Source of the DNA: a virus
Virus record (IMG/VR): IMGVR_UViG_3300012001_000029
Location: 1 to 29,927 of that record
Direction: 5' to 3' (one strand)
Length of the DNA: 29,927 nucleotides
Both the position numbers and the translations under genes were made by a program. Under the pieces are notes generated by a model. That model saw only the letters and a list, made by a program, of their open reading frames with translations, did not search any database and was not told the origin of the DNA. Below are positions 5,059 through 11,487 of the stretch, in pieces (the stretch's first letter is position 1; the number at the start of each line of letters is the position of its first letter).

Positions 5059-5628
5059 CTACGCGGCAACCTTGGCAGGCTTGGACGCTTTTTGCGCGGC
5101 TAAAACCGCCGCGTTCAGGCTTGCCAATTCAACCGCCGACAATGCGCCAATAGCGATCAGTGCGAGCATGGCTTTGACGTTAGAGGCCACGTCTTGCCTG
5201 ACTGGTTCCACCTTGGGCGTAGTATCGGCAACCTGCAATGGTTCAGCAATCAGCTTACCGCTTGCAGTCTTGAGAACGGCAGGTTTAGGCGCTGCAACCT
5301 TACAAGCAATCGATGCAAAAATATCGAGCGCCTGATTGACGGCTGTGTCGATAGCATCCGCCCGCGAGATAACGTTTTTATGCAAGCCCAGCACGCCCAC
5401 AACCTGTACAGCCGTGCGCATGGCGCGTACACACACTTTCTTGCTACCGCTTGCGAGCATGTCAGTCAATTGCGTTTTATTGCCGTGGCGCAGTGATTGC
5501 GAGTAGGCGCTAAACAGTGCGGATTGTGCGACGTTGAAACGATCCTGCTTGTTGCCGTCCAATGCGGACATAGTTTCGAGCAAGGATGCAGCCATAGTCG
5601 GCGCGACGGGGAGAATGATCTTAGACAT
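5059..5628 (-). CDS. Hypothetical protein (189 aa) with hydrophobic C-terminal helix
   Basis: The frame starts MSKIILPVAPTMAASLLETM with AAGGA about 9 bases upstream. Residues 1-105 look helical and soluble (NKQDRFNVAQSALFSAYSQS, then HGNKTQLTDMLASGSKKVC). Residues about 110-145 are a proline/threonine-rich linker. Residues about 147-180 form an alanine/leucine-rich helix (NVKAMLALIAIGALSAVEL). The C-terminus is lysine/alanine rich, as in some nucleoid-binding proteins. No family is recognised. It stands alone between two unusual noncoding regions: hairpins just beyond its stop and a repeat cluster upstream of its start that may control it. Confidence 0.65.
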   Translation of the reverse strand: MSKIILPVAPTMAASLLETMSALDGNKQDRFNVAQSALFSAYSQSLRHGNKTQLTDMLASGSKKVCVRAMRTAVQVVGVLGLHKNVISRADAIDTAVNQALDIFASIACKVAAPKPAVLKTASGKLIAEPLQVADTTPKVEPVRQDVASNVKAMLALIAIGALSAVELASLNAAVLAAQKASKPAKVAA

Positions 5629-5738
5629 AGTAAAGGTTCCTTGAGTTTAGAACGGTGGTGAACGTCCGGTTCACTTCGGTACTTCAGAACAACATCAAAC
5701 TACACACTCATTATTATCTAAAGTTACTTTGAACGCTA

Positions 5739-5766
5739 GTTCTGTGTGCGTTCTGTGTGCGTTCTG
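5739..5766. repeat. Tandem 11-bp direct repeats (iteron-like)
   Basis: GTTCTGTGTGC occurs at 5739-5749 and 5750-5760, followed by a partial third copy GTTCTG (5761-5766). An 11-base period places the copies on one face of the helix, as in iterons or cooperative operators. Confidence 0.6.
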
Positions 5767-5834
5767 ACAGCTTAAAGTTAGACTGAAACGTCATAAGAAC
5801 TTTAGATATCTGACAGTATCGCATATATAGGGTA

Positions 5835-5850
5835 AGTCTTATATAAGACT
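5835..5850. repeat. Perfect 16-bp palindrome
   Basis: AGTCTTATATAAGACT is fully self-complementary with a TATATA-like centre. This is a typical shape for a dimeric DNA-binding protein site. Confidence 0.7.
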
Positions 5851-5851
5851 G

Positions 5852-5882
5852 GATTTAACAATTGACCCTTAATTGTTAAATC
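5852..5882. repeat. Perfect 12-bp inverted repeat with 7-base loop
   Basis: GATTTAACAATT (5852-5863), GACCCTT, AATTGTTAAATC (5871-5882). It begins one base after the 16-bp palindrome. The stem is AT-rich, so a DNA-level site (operator or origin element) is more likely than a terminator. Confidence 0.7.
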
Positions 5883-5898
5883 ACCAAAACAGTGCAAA

Positions 5899-6183
5899 AT
5901 GCCCGAACGGCCTAGGTTGAACGATCAAGCAGGATTCGAGGCAATGTGGCTTCAGCAAATATCGGCGCACTGCGCGCTTTCTGATAGGATTTAAACCGTA
6001 TTGCATAAAAGCAACTATGCCTGTTTTTTGAGCAAATTCCGCATTGTGAAACCCGAAAACGTTGTCATAATGATAACGGATCACGGCGGTTTCGACTGGT
6101 TATTCGCGGCGCTGTTGACGGCACTGTTGACGGTACCACTTAGTGCCAGCAGGCAACTATGCGGCGCGTACCGCCTACCCTAA
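5899..6183 (+). pseudogene. Possible small gene interrupted by one in-frame stop
   Basis: From ATG 5899 the frame reads MPERPRLNDQAGFEAMWLQQ and on to SDRI, meets TAA at 5992-5994, then stays open in the same frame to 6183. The second part contains a hydrophobic stretch (FDWLFAALLTALLTVPLSA) suggestive of a membrane helix, encoded partly by a 12-base tandem repeat (6109-6132). No ribosome site precedes the ATG. It could be a remnant, two small ORFs, or chance, since the opposite strand is also open here. Confidence 0.25.
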
Positions 6184-6209
6184 AAATAGCTATCACTCCT
6201 ATCAACTTT

Positions 6210-6233
6210 TTGACATTCCCGTAAAAGTTACTT
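6210..6233 (+). promoter_or_regulatory. Dispersed element copy A (TTGACA-8-AAAGTTACTT)
   Basis: TTGACA at 6210-6215 and AAAGTTACTT at 6224-6233. A -10 at the expected distance is only T/A-rich (TTTTAA), so as a promoter it is weak. It lies 77 bases upstream of copy B. Confidence 0.5.
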
Positions 6234-6286
6234 TTTAAAATTTTTTAATTTTCATCCATCAAATTTAGTTGTCATTTTAACAACAT

Positions 6287-6315
6287 TTGACACCTGCGTA
6301 AAGTTGCTTTAGAGT
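6287..6315 (+). promoter_or_regulatory. Promoter with dispersed element copy B (TTGACA-7-AAAGTTGCTT)
   Basis: TTGACA (6287-6292), exactly 17 bases, then TAGAGT (6310-6315). The last ten spacer bases are AAAGTTGCTT. The expected start site (about 6322) nearly coincides with the ATG at 6323, so the transcript may be leaderless. It is probably the promoter at the head of the structural operon. Confidence 0.55.
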
Positions 6316-6322
6316 TCTTGCC

Positions 6323-6640
6323 ATGAAACCACTCCTGCAACTTCCTGAGCACATAATCAAGCGTGTCCAGCAGCGCCTAATGACTGGCAGAGAGGCAGCA
6401 GAAACCCTTGGCATATCCGAGCAGTACTTCTGCCAACTCTTCAAGCCTTATACCAGGATCGCAGGCATCACCTCCACCAAGCGCCACGCCATCTCACTCA
6501 TCACCAGCGCACGCCACGAATTTCGCAAGCAACTTGCCGACGATATCCGCGCCAAGCGCAAGACAATCGCACAAGCAGCTTTAGCGGGCAACTGCACCGA
6601 GCGCACAATCTACCGCTACCTCAACGGGGAACACCAATGA
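6323..6640 (+). CDS. Helix-turn-helix DNA-binding protein, first gene of the late arm
   Basis: The 105-residue basic protein has two helix-turn-helix-like segments: about residues 19-45 (LMTGREAAETLGISEQYFCQ) and about 76-101 (RKTIAQAALAGNCTERTIYR, then YLNG). Between them is a basic linker helix. Two HTH units in a short protein fit either a transcription regulator of the late genes or a DNA-recognition subunit of the packaging machinery. The 7049-7462 product is the better small terminase by position. No clear SD is seen. The start site expected from the promoter lies at the ATG. The gene overlaps the next by ATGA. Confidence 0.65.
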   Translation: MKPLLQLPEHIIKRVQQRLMTGREAAETLGISEQYFCQLFKPYTRIAGITSTKRHAISLITSARHEFRKQLADDIRAKRKTIAQAALAGNCTERTIYRYLNGEHQ

Positions 6641-6867
6641 GAATCTCCGCTCATGAAGACAGCCCAGACTTCAACATGATGTACGCCTATGCGACTGTCA
6701 CGCTGGACGGTGTAGCCATCCGGGGTGTGATCGACGCAGATGAAGAGGCAGGCGAACTCACCGTCTACCTGTTCGGCGAGGACGGCAGAGTTCTCGTAGA
6801 GGGTGACGAAGCTGTTACTGGCACCGTCCACGGCCTCGTGAAAATCTCTTTCCCGACCATCCAATGA
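6637..6867 (+). CDS. Small acidic beta-rich hypothetical protein (76 aa)
   Basis: The ATG overlaps the stop of the HTH gene. The protein (MRISAHEDSPDFNMMYAYAT and on) alternates short strands with turns (VTLDGVAIRGVIDADEEAGE, LTVYLFGEDGRVLVEG), giving a probable small beta-barrel or sandwich. It is acidic, has no signal peptide or metal motif, and matches no family I can name. The gene order HTH, this gene, SH3-like gene, small terminase is tightly coupled, so a packaging-related role is plausible but unproven. Confidence 0.6.
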   Translation: MRISAHEDSPDFNMMYAYATVTLDGVAIRGVIDADEEAGELTVYLFGEDGRVLVEGDEAVTGTVHGLVKISFPTIQ

Positions 6868-7073
6868 CCACCACCCGCGAAGGCATCACCGTCGCAGTCG
6901 GTCAACGGTGGGAGTCGCTCGACCAGCGCGATTACCTGCGCGGCACGATCACCGCAGTCACACAAACCCAAGCCACCTTAAAGACGCAGACACGCACGCT
7001 CGTCCTGGCAATCGACAAGATGCACAAACACAGCACAGGATGGAAGCTATGGCACTCAAACGCATCAACCTAG
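6864..7073 (+). CDS. SH3-like small protein (69 aa)
   Basis: The start overlaps the previous stop as ATGA. The sequence VGQRWESLDQRDYLRGTITA, then TLKTQTRTLVLAIDKM and TGWKLW, has the five-strand pattern of small phage SH3/KOW-like proteins (G-x-R/V-W at the front, a basic strand, G-W/Y-x-L at the end). Such domains often bind nucleic acid or other small proteins. Its 3' end overlaps the small terminase start (7049) by 25 bases in another frame. The fold call is from pattern only. Confidence 0.55.
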   Translation: MTTTREGITVAVGQRWESLDQRDYLRGTITAVTQTQATLKTQTRTLVLAIDKMHKHSTGWKLWHSNAST

Positions 7074-7462
7074 AGCCGAAGGCACCCGACGCACCAGCAG
7101 CGCTCCCAGACGACTCTGAGGCACTCCTGGTGCTCCGTAACGAGATCGACAGGAAGCTCAACCTCGGCCTCGATCAACTCGACATGGCGAATGAACTCTC
7201 GCTGCAGTACCGGCGTGCGAACGACCTCTACGCCGAAGTTCTACAGGACAAGCAGATACCTACCAACCAAAAGGCCCAGGTACTCAACACCTTGTCCAAC
7301 GTCCTGAAGTCGATCACTGAGTCCTCACAGGTCACGTTCTCCATCGCCCGTCAGAAGAAGATCGAAGCGGCCACACTTGCGGCGGTGCGCGACTTACCGA
7401 AGGAAGCGAAAGACAAATTTTTCAGCATGTTCAAAGAATTTCTAGGCCCAGATGTCGAATGA
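7049..7462 (+). CDS. Probable terminase small subunit
   Basis: The start is set at ATG 7049 (MALKRINLEPKAPDAPAALP) with AGGA 8 bases upstream. An earlier ATG at 6908 would translate a non-protein-like arginine/histidine-rich stretch inside the SH3-like gene. The 137-residue protein is acidic and helical (VLRNEIDRKLNLGLDQLDMA, then NQKAQVLNTLSNVLKSITES), as expected for the oligomerising core of a small terminase, and it ends 11 bases inside the large-subunit gene. Position and size are the main evidence. The protein lacks an obvious HTH, which may be supplied by the 6323-6640 product. Confidence 0.6.
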   Translation: MALKRINLEPKAPDAPAALPDDSEALLVLRNEIDRKLNLGLDQLDMANELSLQYRRANDLYAEVLQDKQIPTNQKAQVLNTLSNVLKSITESSQVTFSIARQKKIEAATLAAVRDLPKEAKDKFFSMFKEFLGPDVE

Positions 7463-9179
7463 AATCCAAAATTACTACGACCAGCTTCACGCCGCAGCGT
7501 ACAACCGCTACGACCTTGCAGACGCTGCCCGTTACATCACCGAGAAGACCTTCATTAAAGGCCAGCCGTTCTCGTTTGAAGACTTTCCGTTCCAAGAGGC
7601 TGCTCTATCGGATACGAGCAAGAATCTTTGCTTCCAGAAACCCGCGCAAGTTGGTTGCAGTGAGATGGTGGGGCGGTACGCACTTGCGCTGAGTCGCATC
7701 ATCCCTTGCTTCACGACGATCTACGTAGCGCCGTTCAGTCATGACGCCAACATCTTCATGACGACCCGCATCAAGCCGATCATCACTGAATCTCCCGACC
7801 TGAAAGACAACCTTGACCCTACTATCGACAACACCGAGATTAAAGGATTTGGTAGTTCCCTCCTTTTCGCACGTGGAGCTTCAGGCACAACTCAGGCTCT
7901 TTCAATTCCAGCAGACCTTCTTATCTTCGATGAGCTTGATAAAGCCAATGCAGATATTGTCGGTCAGTACAGCAGCCGACTACGCGCCTCCCGCTGGAAA
8001 CTCACGAGGAAGCTCTCTACGCCCACTTTAAAGGGCCGTGGGATCAACCTTGCGATACAAACGACAAGAAGGTGGCATTATGTGTGCAAATGTCACCATT
8101 GCAACAACGTTTTCATCCCAGACTACGAAGAACATGTACATATTCCTGGTTTTGATGGTGAAAAGAAGGAAATAACACGCGAATTACTGTCGATTATTAG
8201 CTGGAAACAGGCTGTTTTACTGTGCCCAAGGTGCGGCAAAGAGCCTAACCTCCACAAGGAAAATCGCTTCTGGCTGCTCGAAAATCCGAACGATAATTTC
8301 GATGACGACTACAGCTACATCATCTCGCCATTCGACGCGCCGAAAATCCACACAGCAGCCTCGATTACCAAGGAAATCACCAACTACAACACCTACGGAG
8401 AGGCCCAGAATCAGGTGCTGGGGAAGGTTTCTACCGATACCCAGGCCCAACTGACCGAGGAGGACATTGAGGGCTGTATGACGCTCTCTCCGCTCGACAG
8501 CAGCAGCCTGCACTGCATGGGGTGCGACATGGGCCTGACTTGCACCATCATGATTGGACGCCTCTCACCAGAAGGAATTCTTCTGATCGTGCATCGTGAG
8601 AAGGTCTTGATGACCAACTTTGAGATTCGGCGGCGTGAGCTGGCCGTCAAGTACCGCGTGCTCATCACTGTGTGCGACATCCAGCCCTACACCGACATGA
8701 TTTACCGGATGCAGAAATCGGACAAGAACCTCTTCGGCGGTCTTTACGTTGACACCAAAGGGTCGCCGACGTTCGAGATCAAGCACGTCGATGAGAAACT
8801 CAGCGAAGGCAAACTGCCGGTCCATCAGGCGCGTATCCACCGCAACAACGGTTTCGACAACCTGCTCGACATGATCAAGAAGAGGTTGGTGCTATGGTCG
8901 GCGCAGGGCGGCGTGATCGACGGCGAGATGAAGCTGCACTTCACTGACATGAAGCGCGTCCAGGTGTTCGACAAGTTCAACGAGCTGGTCTACACCTGGG
9001 AGAAGTCTGACAAGGGCGTCGATCACTGGCACCACACGGCGCTATACCTGCTGACCGCCTGCCGCCTGATGCCTACCGCAAGTTATGATGTCGCGTTCGA
9101 CGGCTTCCCACTTGTCAGAGTCTTCAAAGTTCGCACCAAAGAACCCGAGCGAAGTAATTTACAAATCATCCAGAGGTAA
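7452..9179 (+). CDS. terL: Terminase large subunit, GpA-like
   Basis: This 575-residue packaging ATPase/nuclease has the GpA-family layout. A Walker A-like loop lies at about 62-71 (QKPAQVGCSE), Walker B at about 156-163 (LLIFDELD), and a coupling motif follows at STPTLKGRGI (about 189-198). A zinc site is formed by CKCHHC (212-217) and LCPRCG (257-262). The RNase H-like nuclease has GCDMG (Asp359), VCDIQ (Asp409) and KGVDHWHHTALY (Asp524), the usual three acidic positions. The length is close to other GpA-type proteins. It would translocate DNA into the prohead through the portal and cut the concatemer. It overlaps the small subunit by 11 bases. Confidence 0.95.
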   Translation: MSNEIQNYYDQLHAAAYNRYDLADAARYITEKTFIKGQPFSFEDFPFQEAALSDTSKNLCFQKPAQVGCSEMVGRYALALSRIIPCFTTIYVAPFSHDANIFMTTRIKPIITESPDLKDNLDPTIDNTEIKGFGSSLLFARGASGTTQALSIPADLLIFDELDKANADIVGQYSSRLRASRWKLTRKLSTPTLKGRGINLAIQTTRRWHYVCKCHHCNNVFIPDYEEHVHIPGFDGEKKEITRELLSIISWKQAVLLCPRCGKEPNLHKENRFWLLENPNDNFDDDYSYIISPFDAPKIHTAASITKEITNYNTYGEAQNQVLGKVSTDTQAQLTEEDIEGCMTLSPLDSSSLHCMGCDMGLTCTIMIGRLSPEGILLIVHREKVLMTNFEIRRRELAVKYRVLITVCDIQPYTDMIYRMQKSDKNLFGGLYVDTKGSPTFEIKHVDEKLSEGKLPVHQARIHRNNGFDNLLDMIKKRLVLWSAQGGVIDGEMKLHFTDMKRVQVFDKFNELVYTWEKSDKGVDHWHHTALYLLTACRLMPTASYDVAFDGFPLVRVFKVRTKEPERSNLQIIQR

Positions 9180-9181
9180 TT

Positions 9182-9382
9182 ATGACCCTTGCTCACGAGC
9201 TGCCGAGGCAGCAGAGGCGCTGCCGCCAGATTCTCGAAAATGCCTTAGCCATCGGCGCACCCGGAGTTTTCCTGGTTGCGTTCCTGCACGAGGCGCTGGC
9301 TCGCGCAGAAGAGGCGGCTGCGTCCAACGACCTTGCGCTGATGGTCTCCTGCTGCATAGAACTCCAGTCTTTCAAGGAGTGA
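9182..9382 (+). CDS. Small conserved-type phage protein between terminase and portal (66 aa)
   Basis: GAGG lies 5 bases upstream of the ATG, two bases after the terminase stop. The protein begins MTLAHELPRQQRRCRQILEN with a basic helix, continues with a hydrophobic one (GAPGVFLVAFLHEALARAEE) and ends with a third (LALMVSCCIELQSF). The three-helix pattern resembles small proteins often found between large terminase and portal in betaproteobacterial phages, of unknown function. A head-joining gpW-like role would fit the position, but the sequence does not show the gpW pattern. Confidence 0.6.
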   Translation: MTLAHELPRQQRRCRQILENALAIGAPGVFLVAFLHEALARAEEAAASNDLALMVSCCIELQSFKE

Positions 9383-9383
9383 T

Positions 9384-9623
9384 ATGCGCAAGCCCTTCCC
9401 TGTGCTGCACCCTCCAGAAGGCTGCACGGCCCATGTTAAGTGGAATTCTTTGGACGATCTGTGGGCACAGAAAATGCACGGGCAAGACCTCGCATGGTTA
9501 GCCTCCCGAGGAGGTCTCAACATCCACGAAATCGCCAGGAATATCAGCCACACGGACCTCTACCACACCAAGCTGACCGATGACGCTGCCGTCGCGCTCG
9601 TGAACTTTATCGCGTTCAAGTAA
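9384..9623 (+). CDS. Hypothetical protein (79 aa)
   Basis: AAGGAG precedes the ATG, which lies one base after the previous stop. The protein reads MRKPFPVLHPPEGCTAHVKW, then SLDDLWAQKMHGQDLAWLAS, and then an HTH-like stretch (GGLNIHEIARNISHTDLYHT). The latter could be a small DNA-binding motif (about residues 43-62), but the match is loose. The role is unknown. It ends a transcription unit, and its stop codon is inside a copy of the dispersed element (9618-9641). Confidence 0.55.
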   Translation: MRKPFPVLHPPEGCTAHVKWNSLDDLWAQKMHGQDLAWLASRGGLNIHEIARNISHTDLYHTKLTDDAAVALVNFIAFK

Positions 9624-9641
9624 CTTTGGCCTCAATGTCAA
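9618..9641 (-). promoter_or_regulatory. Dispersed element copy C, reverse orientation
   Basis: On the minus strand: TTGACA (9641-9636), 8 bases, AAAGTTACTT (9627-9618). It overlaps the stop codon of the 9384-9623 gene and precedes the portal gene. No -10 follows at the right distance on the minus strand, so promoter activity there is unlikely. Confidence 0.5.
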
Positions 9642-9646
9642 AATCG

Positions 9647-9676
9647 TTGACGCCAAAGCAGCTTTCGTGACAGTAT
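9647..9676 (+). promoter_or_regulatory. Candidate promoter upstream of the portal gene
   Basis: TTGACG (9647-9652), 18 bases, CAGTAT (9671-9676). The -35 is good and the -10 poor. The spacer contains AAAGCAGCTTT, a palindrome resembling the AAAGTTACTTT core. Confidence 0.3.
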
Positions 9677-9713
9677 CCGCAACATAGTCGATTCGCTCAA
9701 CCACTGGCACCCA

Positions 9714-11324
9714 ATGGCAGATAAACCCAATACTGAAGCTGTACCTGCCACACGAGATCGGTTTGGCGTCCTACTGACTTCGCCAGGACTCAGCTACAGC
9801 GCCAAAGGTGTGTCGCCTCCGCAGGCTCCAAAAGGTGGGGGCGGTGCCGGTCCTCTCACTCCCGTCCCACCACCGAAAGCGCCTAGCTCACAGCAATCGA
9901 TTCCTTCGTTCTGGAAGTCTGCTGTCGCCACCACGGCGCAGATGGTCAAGACGGACCTTAACGTCGCTAACACCGATCTTACGAACACGTTCCGTCTCGG
10001 CGCGAACACACCTGCAGTTATCCGCAACCTTGCCAGGGTCAACCCTGACTTGTCGGCAGCATTGTCGGCCTATCTGCGCGTGGGCATACCGGAGAAATTC
10101 ACCTGCATCGCTCGCAATCCTGACGGTTCGTTCAACCGTGACGCGACCTTGCTGGCGATGGCGATCCTCGACCGCTTCAACCTGATGCCTGACTACTCGA
10201 ATGGCTTTAGCCAAGTCTCCAGCCTGCGCACGGTCTGTGAGGCACTGGCGAAAGAAATCTTCATCGAAGGCGCGTGCTCAATGGAGCTGGTGCTCGACAA
10301 GGGACGGATGCCGCTGAAGTTCCAGCCGGTCGCTGTTTCGCAACTGATCTTCTACCAAGACGGTGACGGCACCAAGCCGGTCCAGCGTCTCGGTGGTGTC
10401 GATACCGACCTCGACATCCCTACGTTCTTCTTCACGCAGCTCGACGCGGACCTGTTGAACGTCTACCCTATCAGCCCTTGGGAAGCCGCAGTGCAGCCGG
10501 TGCTGGCAGGGACTACCTTCTTATCCGATCTGCGCAGGGTATGCTCACGGCACGTCTACCCGCGCTACGACTTGAAGATCGACGAAGACAAGCTGCGCAA
10601 GCGCATCCCTCCAGAGATACTGAACGACAAAGACCAGCTCTCGCTCTACCTCAACAGCATTCTCTCTGAAGTCGAGACGGCGATCAACAACATGGGCGTC
10701 GAGGAGGCAGTGATCCACTTCGACTTCTTCGAGATCAAGTACATCGAAGGCGGCGGTCAGGACGTGCCAAACACGTTCGATACCGTCAAGAGCATCTACG
10801 ACGCCAAGATCGCAACTGGTGCCAAGACCATGCCGAGCATCCTGGGACACGGCACTGGCACCCAGAACACGGCCTCGACCGAAACGATGGTGTTCATGAT
10901 GTCGGCGAACGGCATGGTGCGGCTGAAGCTCAACGAGATTCTCAGCAAGGGCATGACCCTTGCGGTACGGCTGTTCGGTATGGACGTGACTTGCGAGTTC
11001 AAGTTTGCAGATATCGAGTTGCGCCCCGAGTCGGAGTTGACCGCGTTCCGCGTGATGAAGCAGTCACAAATTCTGGAGCAGCTTTCCTACGGCTTTATCA
11101 CCGACGACGAGGCTTCGTTGGCCTTGACGGGGCGCTTGACGCCAACCGGCTTCAAGCCTCTCTCAGGCACGCAGTTCCTGCAACTGAACGCAGCCAAGCT
11201 GAACCCGAACGACAACCAACTTGGGAACCAGCAGGGCGCTCTCACGCAGGACGTGAAGCCGACCACACCAACACAACCGAAAGGGCCGGTGAAGAAGGCT
11301 GGCCTCAACCTCGTAGGAGATTAA
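9714..11324 (+). CDS. Portal protein
   Basis: This 536-residue protein sits directly after the terminase block and before the protease, the usual portal place. A proline/glycine-rich N-terminal tail (about 1-60) leads into helical segments with RNLARVNPDLSAALSAYLRV (about 102-121), a wing region (about 140-260), SPWEAAVQPVLAGTTFLSDL (about 255-274) and the long clip/stem helices with SEVETAINNMGVEEAVIHFD (about 318-337). The C-terminal part (GFITDDEASLALTGRLTP) matches the end of many portals. It would form the dodecameric ring that holds the terminase and later the connector. There is only one possible ATG, and no SD is visible before it, which is unusual beside its neighbours. Confidence 0.85.
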   Translation: MADKPNTEAVPATRDRFGVLLTSPGLSYSAKGVSPPQAPKGGGGAGPLTPVPPPKAPSSQQSIPSFWKSAVATTAQMVKTDLNVANTDLTNTFRLGANTPAVIRNLARVNPDLSAALSAYLRVGIPEKFTCIARNPDGSFNRDATLLAMAILDRFNLMPDYSNGFSQVSSLRTVCEALAKEIFIEGACSMELVLDKGRMPLKFQPVAVSQLIFYQDGDGTKPVQRLGGVDTDLDIPTFFFTQLDADLLNVYPISPWEAAVQPVLAGTTFLSDLRRVCSRHVYPRYDLKIDEDKLRKRIPPEILNDKDQLSLYLNSILSEVETAINNMGVEEAVIHFDFFEIKYIEGGGQDVPNTFDTVKSIYDAKIATGAKTMPSILGHGTGTQNTASTETMVFMMSANGMVRLKLNEILSKGMTLAVRLFGMDVTCEFKFADIELRPESELTAFRVMKQSQILEQLSYGFITDDEASLALTGRLTPTGFKPLSGTQFLQLNAAKLNPNDNQLGNQQGALTQDVKPTTPTQPKGPVKKAGLNLVGD

Positions 11325-11325
11325 G

Positions 11326-11487
11326 ATGCAACAATCCGTAGAAGAATTGACATTCGCTGCGCTGCCAATTTACCGGCACATCATCTGCGGGCGCATCGTC
11401 TCCACGCAGCCTGTCGGCGACGGTACGCAGCACTGCTCTGCCTGCGAGAGCCGCCCTCCAGCTACTGAGTTCGAGGTGGTGCCATGA
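11326..11487 (+). CDS. Short cysteine-containing protein (53 aa)
   Basis: An ATG two bases after the portal stop, preceded by AGGAG at good spacing, opens MQQSVEELTFAALPIYRHII followed by CGRIVSTQPVGDGTQHCSAC and ESRPP. The C-x(n)-C-x2-C arrangement, with a nearby His, could be a small zinc ribbon. The stop overlaps the protease ATG (ATGA at 11484). Strong translation signals on both sides support a real gene. The function is unknown. Confidence 0.6.
   Translation: MQQSVEELTFAALPIYRHIICGRIVSTQPVGDGTQHCSACESRPPATEFEVVP

Larger units (their letters stand above)
5629..5898. other. AT-rich leader/control region with repeats and palindromes
   Basis: This 270-base stretch upstream of the leftward gene holds no gene. 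It contains the AAAGTTACTTT palindrome (5720-5730) next to a minus-strand GATAATAAT, the tandem GTTCTGTGTGC repeats (5739-5766), the 16-bp palindrome (5835-5850) and the 12-bp inverted repeat (5852-5882). No -35/-10 pair of good score was found, although a leftward promoter must lie here. Confidence 0.45.

Noticed and set aside
4798-5103. Rightward frame of about 101 codons, very basic
   Set aside because: Runs through the large hairpins and into the opposite gene, starts without a ribosome site and is dominated by Arg/Lys from repeated CG-rich words.
5881-6084. Leftward frame of 67 codons with GTG start
   Set aside because: No ribosome site, overlaps the arm of the 12-bp inverted repeat, and competes with a rightward frame that looks equally or more coding-like.
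6109-6132. Two TTGACG boxes in a 12-base tandem repeat as promoters
   Set aside because: No acceptable -10 lies 16-18 bases downstream of either box.
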